A stretch of 64,000 bases of DNA, from positions 7,690,938-7,754,937 of the forward strand of contig CM026574.1 of assembly GCA_015143295.1 (NCBI GenBank), in the 5' to 3' direction. Below are positions 55,757 to 64,000 of the stretch, piece after piece (the first letter of the stretch is position 1; the number at the start of each line of letters is the position of its first letter). The notes below the pieces were generated by a model. It was given only the letters and a program-made list of their open reading frames with translations, ran no database searches and had not been told where the DNA came from. The translations under genes were made by a program, and so were the position numbers. Source of the DNA: Tetracentron sinense. Its lineage: Eukaryota > Streptophyta > Magnoliopsida > Trochodendrales > Trochodendraceae.

Positions 55757-58700
55757 CAGGCTGCCATCGCCCCGCTTGTCATCCACCTTTTCAAACCGGC
55801 TGACATCGCCTCGCTCGTCATCCACCTTTCAAACCGGCTGACATCGCCCTGCTTATCATCCACCCTTCCTAACCGGTTAACATCGCCCCGCTTGTCATCC
55901 ACCCTTTCAGTCCGACTGACATCGCCCCGCTTGTCATCCACCCATGCAACTGGCTGACATCGTCCCGCTTATCATCAACCCTTTCATTCGGCTGACATCG
56001 CCTCGCTTGTCAACCACCCTTGCATCCGGCTGACATCGCCCCGCTTGTCATCCACCCTTTCAAACCGGCTAACATCGCCTCGCTTGTCATCCCCCCTTTC
56101 AGTCTGGCTGACATCGCCCCGCTTGTCATCCACCCTTGCAACTGGCTGACATCGCCCCGCTTGTCATCCACCCTCGCAACTGGCTGACAACGCCCCGCTT
56201 GTCATCCACCCTTTCACTCTGGCTGACATCGCCTCGCTTGTCATCCACCCTTACAATCCGCTGACATCGCCCTGCTTGTCATCCACCATTTAATTCGGCT
56301 GACATCGCCTCGCTTCTCATCCACCCTTGCATACGGCTGACATCGCCCCGCTTGTCATCCACCCTTTCAAACCGGTTGACATCGCCTCGCTTGTCATCCA
56401 CCCTTTCAGTCTGACTAACATCACCCCGCTTGTCATCCACCCTTGCAACTGGCTGACATCGCCCCGCTTCTCATCCACCCTTTCATTCGGCTGACATCTT
56501 CTCGCTTGTCATCCACCCTTGCATCAGGCTGACATCGCCCCGCTTGTCATCCACCCTTTCAGTCTGGCTGACATCGCCCCGCTTGTCATCCACCCTTGCA
56601 ACTGGCTGACATCGCCCCGCTTGTCATCCACCATATCATTTGGTTGACATCGCCTCGCTTATCATCCACTCTTGCATCCGGCTGACATCGCCCCACTTGT
56701 CATCCACCCTTTGAAACCGGCTGACATCGTCTCGCTTGTCATCCACCCTTTCAGTCTGGCTGACATCACCCCGCTTGTCATCCACCTTTTAATCCGGCTG
56801 ACATCGCCTCGCTCGTCATCCACCCTTGCATCCGGCTGACATCGCCCTGCTTGTCATCCACCCTTTCAAACCGACTGACATCGCCTCGCTTGTCATCCAC
56901 CCTTCCAGTCTGGCTGACATCGTCCCGCTTGTCATCCACCCTTTCACTCCGGTCGACATCGCCTCACTTGTCATCCACCCTTACAAACTGGCTGACATCG
57001 CCCCGCTTGTCATCCACCTTTTAATTCGATTGACATCACCTCGCTTGTCATCCACCCTTGCATCCGGTTGACATCGCCCCGCTTGTCATCCACCCATTCA
57101 AACCGGCTGACATCGTCTCGCTTGTCATCCACCCTTTCAATCTGGCTGACATCACCCCGATTGTCATCCACCCTTGCAACTGGCTGACATCGCCCCGCTT
57201 GTCATCCACCCTCGAAACTGGCTGACATCGCCCCGCTTGTCATCCACCCTTTCACTCCGGCTGACATCGCCCTGCTTGACATCCACCCTTGCAACTGGCT
57301 GACATCGCCTCGCTTGTCATCCACCCTTTCAGTCTGGCTGACATCGCCCCGCTTGTCATCCACCCTTGCAACCGGTTGACATCGCCTCGCTTCTCATTCA
57401 TCTTTCAAATCGACTGACATCGCCTCGCTTGTCATCCACCCTTTCAGTCTGGCTGGCATCGTCCCGCTTGTCATCCACCTTTCAAACCGGCTGACATCGC
57501 CTCGCTTGTCATCCACCCTTTCAGTCTGGCTGACATCGCCCCGCTTGTCATCCACCTTTCAAACCGGTTGACAACGCCTCGCTTGTCATCCACCCTTTTA
57601 ATCCGGCTGACATCGCCTCGCTTGTCATCCCCCCTTTCAGTATGGCCGACATCGCCCAGCTTGTCATCCACCCTTTCAGTCTGGCTGGCATCGCCCCGCT
57701 TGTCATCCACCTTTCAAACCGGCTGACATCGCCTCGCTTGTCATCCACCCTTTCAGTCTGGCTGACATCGCCCCGCTTGTCATCCACCTTTCAAACCGAC
57801 TGACAACGCCTCGCTTGTCATCCACCCTTTTAATCCGGCTGACATCGCCTCGCTTGTCATCCCCCCTTTCAGTCTGGCCGACATCGCCCCGCTTGTCATC
57901 CACCCTTGCAACCGGTTGACATCGTCTCGCTTGTCATTCACCTTTCAAACCGACTGACATCGCCTCACTTGTCATCTACCCTTTCAGTCTGGCTAACATC
58001 GCCCCGCTTTTCATCTACCTGTCAAACAGGCTGACATCGCCCCGCTTGTCATCCACCCTTTTTCCGGCCGACATCGCCCCGATTATCATCCACCATTTTT
58101 CTAGCTGACATCGCTCCACTTGTCGTCCACCCTTGCATCCGACTGACATCGCCCCGCTTATCATCCACCCTTTTTCTGACTGACATCGCCCCGCTTGTCA
58201 TCCACCTTTCAAACTGGCTGACATCGCCTCGCTTGTTATCCACCTTTCAAACCAGCTGACATCGCCCCGCTTGTCATCCACCCTTTCAAACCGGCTGACA
58301 TCGTCTCGCTCGTCATCCACCTTTCAAACCGGCTGACATCGCCCTGCTTATCATCCACCCTTTCAAACCGGTTAACATCGCCTCGCTTGTCATCCACCCT
58401 TCTAGTCCGACTGACATCGCCCCGCTTGTCATCCACCTTTGCAACTTGCTGACATCGCCCCGCTTATCATTGACCCTTTCATTCGGCTGACATCGCCTCG
58501 CTTGTCAACCACTCTTGCATCCGACTGACATCGCCCCGCTTGTCATCCACCCTTTCAAACCGGCTAACATCGCCTCGCTTGTCATCCACCCTTTCAGTCT
58601 GGCTGACATTGCCCCACTTGTCATCCACCCTTGCAACTGGCTGACATCGCCCCGCTTTTCATCCACCCTCGCAACTGGCTGACAACGCCCCGCTTGTCAT

Positions 58701-61700
58701 CCACCATTTCACTCTGGCTGACATCGCCTCGCTTGTCATCCACCCTTACAATCCGGATGACATCGCCCCGCTTGTCATCTACCCTTGCATAAGGCTCATA
58801 TCGCCCCGCTTGTCATCCACCCTTTCAAACCGGCTGACATCGCCTCGCTTGTCATCCACCCTTTCAGTCTGACTAACATCACCCCGCTTGTCATCCACCC
58901 TTGCAACTGGCTGACATAGCCCCGCTTGTCATTCACCCTTTCATTCGGCTGACATCTTCTCGCTTGTCATCCACCCTTGCATCCGGCTGACATCGCCCCG
59001 CTTGTCATCCACCCTTTCAGTCGGGCTGACATCGCCCCGCTTGTCATTCACCCTTTCAGTGTGGCTGACATCGCCCCGCTTGTCATCCACCCTTTCAGTC
59101 GGGCCGACATCGCCCCGCTCGTCATTCACCCTTTCAGTGTGGCTGACATCGCCCCGCTTGTCATCCACCCTTGCAACTGGCTGACATCGCCCCGCTTGTC
59201 ATCCACCATATCATTCGGTTGACATCGACTCGCTTGTCATCCACCCTTGCATCCGGCTGACATCGCCCCACTTGTCATCCACCCTTTGAAACCGGCTGAC
59301 ATCGTCTCGCTTTTCATCCACCCTTTCAGTCTGGCTGACATCGCCCCGCTTGTCATCCACCTTTTAATCCGGCTGACATCGCCTCGCTCGTCATCCACCC
59401 TTGCATCCGGCTGACATCGCCCCGCTTGTCATCCACCCTTTCAAACCGACTGACATCGCCTCGCTTGTCATCCACCCATCCAGTCTAGCTGACATCGTCC
59501 CGCTTGTCATCCACCCTTTCACTCCGGTTGACATCGCCTCGCTTGTCATCCACCCTTACAATCCGGCTGACATCGCCCCGCTTGTCATCCACCTTTTAAT
59601 TCGACTGACATCACCTCGCTTGTCATCCACCCTTGCATCCGGTTGACATCGTCCAGCTTGTAATCCACCCTTTCAAACCGGCTGACACCGTCTCGCTTGT
59701 CATCCACCCTTTCAATCTGGCTGAGATCGCCTCGATTGTCATCCACCCTTGCAACTGGCTGACATCGCCCCAATTGTCATCAACCCTCGCAACTGGCTGA
59801 CATCGCCCCGCTTGTCATCCACCCTTTCACTCCGGCTGACATCGCCCTGCTTGTCATCCACCCTTGCAACTGGATGACATTGCCTCGCTTGTCATCCCCC
59901 CTTTCAGTCTGGCCGACATCGCCCCGCTTGCCATCCACCCTTGCAACCGGTTGACATCGCCTCGCTTCTCATTCACCTTTCAAACCGACTGACATCGCCT
60001 CACTTGTCATCTACCCTTTCAGTCTGGCTAACATCGCCCCGCTTTTCATCCACCTGTCAAACCGGCTGACATCGCCCCGCTTGTGATCCACCCTTTTTCT
60101 GGCTAACATCGCTCTACTTGTCGTCCACCCTTGCATCCGACTGACATCGCCCCGCTTATCATCCACCCTTTTTCTGACTGACATCGCCCCGCTTGTCATC
60201 CACCTTTCAAACTGGCTGACATCGCCTTGCTTATCATCCACTTTTCAAACCAGCTGACATTGCCCTGCTTGTCATCCACCTTTCAAACCGGTTGACATCG
60301 TCTCGCTTGTCATCCACCCTTTCAGTCTGGCTGACATCGCCTCGCTTCTCATCCACCCTTTCAGTCTGACTAACATCACCCCGCTTGTCATCCACCCTTG
60401 CAACTGGCTGACATAGCCCCGCTTGTCATCCACCCTTTCATTCGGCTGACTTCTTCTCGCTTTTCATCCACCCTTGCATCCGGCTGACATCGCCCCGCTT
60501 GTCATCCACCCTTTCAGTCGGGCTGACATCGCCCCGCTTGTCATTCACCCTTTCAGTCTGGCTGAAATCGCCCCGCTTGTCATCCACCCTTGCAACTGGC
60601 TGACATCGCCCCGCTTGTCATCCACCATATCATTCGGTTGACATCGCCTCGTTTGTCATCCACCCTTGCATCCGGCTGACATCGCCCCACTTGTCATCCA
60701 CCCTTTGAAACCGGCTGACATAGTCTCGCTTGTCATCCACCCTTTCAGTCTAGCTGACATCGCCCCGCTTGTCATCCACCTTTTAATCCGGCTGACATCG
60801 CCTCGCTCGTCAGCCACCCTTGCATCCGGCTGACATCGCCCCGCTTGTCATCCACCCTTTCAAACCGACTGACATCGCCTCGCTTGTCATCCACCCTTCT
60901 AGTCTGGCTGACATCGTCCCGCTTGTCATCCACCCTTTCACTCCGGTTGACATCGCCTCGCTTGTCATCCACCCTTACAATCCGGCTGACATCGCCCCGC
61001 TTGTCATCCACCTTTTAATTCGACTGACATAACCTCGCTTGTCATCCACCCTTGCATCCGGTTGACATCGTCCCGCTTGTCATCCACCCTTTCAAACCGG
61101 CTGACACCGTCTCGCTTGTCATCCACCCTTTCAATCTGGCGGACATCGCCTCGATTGTCATCTACCCTTGCAACTGGCTGACATCGCCCCGCTTGTCATC
61201 CACCTTTTAATTCGACTGACATCACCTCGCTTGTCATCCACCCTTGCATCCGGTTGACATCGTCCCGCTTGTCATCCACCCTTTCAAACCGGCTGACACC
61301 GTCTCGCTTGTCATCCACCCATTCAATCTGCCTGACATCGCCTCGATTTTCATCCACCCTTGCAACTGGCTGACATCGCCCCGCTTGTAGTCCACCCTCG
61401 CAACTGGCTGACATCGCCCCGCTTGTCATCCACCCTTTCACTCCGGCTGACATCGCCCTGCTTGTCATCCACCCTTGCAACTGGCTGACATCGCCTTGCT
61501 CGTCATCCCCCCTTTCAGTCAGGCCGACATCGCCCCGCTTGTCATCCACCCTTGCAACCGGTTGACATCGCCTCGCTTGTCATTCACCTTTCAAACCGAC
61601 TGACATCGCCTCACTTGTCATCTACCCTTTCAGTCTGGCTAACATCGCCCCGCTTCTCATCCACCTGTCAAACCGGCTGACATCGCCCCGCTTGTGATCC

Positions 61701-64000
61701 ACCCATTTTCTGGCTGACATCGCCCCGATTGTCATCCACCATTTTTCTAGCTGACATCGCTCCACTTGTCGTCCACCCTCGCATCCGACTGACATCGCCC
61801 CGCTTATCATCCACCCTTTTTCTGACTGACATCGCCCCGCTTGTCATCCACCTTTGAAACTGGCTGACATCGCCTCGCTCGTCAGCCACCTTTCAAACCA
61901 GCTGACATCGCCCCGCTTGTCATCCACCCTTTCAAACCGGCTGACATCGCCTCGCTCGTCATCCACCTTTCAAACCGGCAGAAATCGCCCTGCTTATCAT
62001 CCACCCTTTCAAACCGGTTAACATCTACCCGCTTGTCATCCACCCTTTCAGTCCGACTGACATCGCCCCGCTTGTCATCCACCCTTGCAACTGGCTGACA
62101 TCGCCCCGCTTATCATCCACCCTTTCATTCGGCTGACATCGCCTCGCTTGTCAACCACCCTTGCATCCGGCTGAGATCGCCCCTCTTGTCATCCACCCTT
62201 TCAAACCGGTTAACATCGCCTCGCTTGTCATCCACCCTTTCAGTCTGGCTGACATCGCCCCGCTTGTCATCCACCCTTGCAACTGGCTGACATCGCCCCG
62301 CTTGTCATCCACCCTTGCAACTGGCTGACATCGCCCCGCTTGTCATCCACCCTCGCAACTGGCTTACAACACCCCACTTGTCATCCACCCTTTCACTCTG
62401 GCTGACATCACCTCGCTTGTCATCCACCCTTTCAAACCGGCTGACATCGCCTCGCTTGTCATCCACCCTTTCAGTCTAACTAACATCACCCCGCTTGTCA
62501 TCCACCCTTGCAACTGGCTGACATCGCCCCGCTTGTCATCCACCCTTTTATTCGGCTGACATGTTCTCGCTTATCATCCACCCTTGCATCCGGCTGACAT
62601 CGCCCGGCTTGTCATCCACCCTTTCAGTCGGGCTGACATCGCCCTGCTTGTCATCCACCCTTGCAACTGGCTGACATCGCCCCGCTTGTCATCCACCATA
62701 TCATTCGGTTGACATCGCCTCGCTTGTCATCCACCCTTGCATCCGTCTGACATCGCCCCACTTGTCATCCACCCTTTGAAACCGGCTGACATCGTCTCGC
62801 TTGTCATCCACCCTTTTAGTCTGGCTGACATCGCCCCGCTTGTCATCCACCTTTTAATCCGGCTGACATCGCCTCGCTCGTCATCCACCCTTGCATCCGG
62901 CTGACATCGCCCCGCTTGTCATCCACCCTTTCAAACCGACTGACATCGCCTCGCTTGTCATCCACCCTTCCAGTCTGGCTAACATCGTCCCGCTTGTCAT
63001 CCACCCTTTCACTCCGGTTGACATCGCCTCGCTTGTCATCCACCCTTACAATCCGGCTGACATCGCCCCGCTTGTCATCCACCTTTTAATTCGACTGACA
63101 TCACCTCGCTTGTCATCCACCCTTTCAAACCGGCTGACACCGTCTCGCTTGTCATCCACCCTTTCAATCTGGCTGACATCGCCCCGATTGTCATCCACCC
63201 TTGCAACTGGCTGACATCGCCCCGCTTGTCATCCACCCTCGCAACTGGCTGACATCGCCCCGCTTGTCATCCACCTTTTCACTCCGGCTGACATTGCCCT
63301 GCTTGTCATCCACCCTTGCAACTGGCTGACATCGCCCCGCTTGTCATCCACCCTTTCAGTTTGGCTGACATCGCCCCGCTTGTCATCCACCCTTGCAACT
63401 GGCTGACATCGCCCCGCTTTTCATCCACCCTCGCAACTGGCTGACAACGCCCCGCTTGTCATCCACCATTTCACTCTGGCAGACATCGCCTCGCTTGTCA
63501 TCCACCCTTACAATCCGGCTGACATCGCCCCGCTTGTCATCTACCCTTGCATACGGCTGATATCGCCCCGCTTGTCATCCACCCTTTCAAACCGGCTGAC
63601 ATCGCCTCGCTTGTCATCCACCCTTTCAGTCTGACAAACATCACCCCGCTTGTCATCCACCCTTGCAACTGGCTGACATAGCCCCACTTGTCATTCACCC
63701 TTTCATTCGGCTGACATCTTCTCGCTTGTCATCCACCCTTGCATCCGGCTGACATCGCCCCGCTTGTCATCCACCCTTTCAGTCGGGCAGACATCGCCCC
63801 GCTTGTCATTCACCCTTTCAGTGTGGCTGACATCGCCCCGCTTGTCATCCACCCTTTCAGTCGGGCCGACATCGCCCCGCTCGTCATTCACCCTTTCAGT
63901 GTGGCTGACATCGCCCCGCTTGTCATCCACCCTTGCAACTAGCTGACATCGCCCCGCTTGTCATCCACCATATCATTCGGTTGGCATCGCCTCGCTTGTC
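55757..64000 (+). repeat. 39-bp satellite array, about 210 monomers, runs off the window
   Basis: Monomer: constant GGCTGACATCGCCCCGCTTG plus TCATCCACCC (30 bp; the 14th base is C or T), then a variable 9-base end such as TTTCAAACC, TTTCAGTCT, TTGCAACTG, TTGCATCCG, TTTCATTCG, TTTCACTCC or TTACAATCC. A few units are 1-3 bases short or long. Because 39 is a multiple of three, all frames repeat every 13 codons and many short frames appear on both strands; none is a gene. Variant monomers recur in fixed order, which shows higher-order structure. It starts inside the Tat-3 3' region and no end is reached. Confidence 0.95.

Noticed and set aside
55757-64000. Many open frames of 60-117 codons on both strands with 13-residue periodicity (VDDKRGDVSRTER, ADIAPLVIHPFSR and LTSPRLSSTLSVG types)
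   Set aside because: The 39-bp period is a multiple of three, so any frame without a stop in one unit stays open. Several frames on both strands are open at once, starts are arbitrary and indels break them.
55757-64000. CRISPR-like look: constant 30-base part and changing 9-base part
   Set aside because: The variable parts are far too short, belong to a small set of recurring variants, and the context is plant transposons.
1-64000. Search for tRNA, rRNA or intact host genes
   Set aside because: None found: no clover-leaf with A and B boxes in the right spacing, no rRNA text, and no frame longer than about 250 codons outside retrotransposon proteins.

Overview
The window looks like plant nuclear heterochromatin. 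Everything recognisable in it is a plant transposable element or a tandem repeat derived from one: two Ty3/gypsy lineages (chromovirus/Tekay-type and Tat-type with a second, archaeal-like RNase H), a non-autonomous Helitron, a CACTA-like element and one further gypsy LTR. I see no intact host gene, rRNA or tRNA gene. The species cannot be named from the sequence. Every element reading frame is broken by stops and frameshifts, so nothing here looks capable of autonomous movement.

Layout, left to right. 1-352: AT-rich sequence with an internal duplication. 351-4745: Tekay-A, a 5'-truncated chromovirus (RT, RNase H, integrase, chromodomain remnant, polypurine tract, 3' LTR). 4987-5336: a 350-bp Helitron. 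5885-24349: a second Tekay LTR (Tekay-B) split by Tat-1 (7437-23937), a complete but dead Tat element with both LTRs. Between pol and its 3' LTR, Tat-1 carries repeats, a captured ARGONAUTE PIWI fragment and an antisense exon with a possible antisense promoter. 24350-30026: a CACTA-like end with a ~178-bp tandem array, interrupted by a 3.6-kb minus-strand solo LTR (26389-29976).

30027-42888: Tat-2 on the minus strand (3' LTR, repeat-rich 3' UTR, integrase, RNase H domains, RT, G-patch-like segment, protease, gag); its 5' LTR is not found. 42889-44760: the 3' LTR and 3' UTR of another minus-strand gypsy element. ~44761-55756: Tat-3 on the plus strand, with LTR, PBS, long leader and a shortened gag but no pol, interrupted by a solo LTR (50165-52595, flanked by TTTTT). 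55757-64000: an uninterrupted array of about 210 copies of a 39-bp monomer that runs off the window.

The main themes are nested insertion, Tat 3' UTRs as nurseries of tandem repeats (possibly including the 39-bp satellite), clusters of self-complementary sites just upstream of LTR TATA boxes, a TACGTA-centred non-coding motif shared by three Tat elements, and a captured ARGONAUTE fragment. Element names (Tekay-A, Tat-1 and so on) are labels for this report only.
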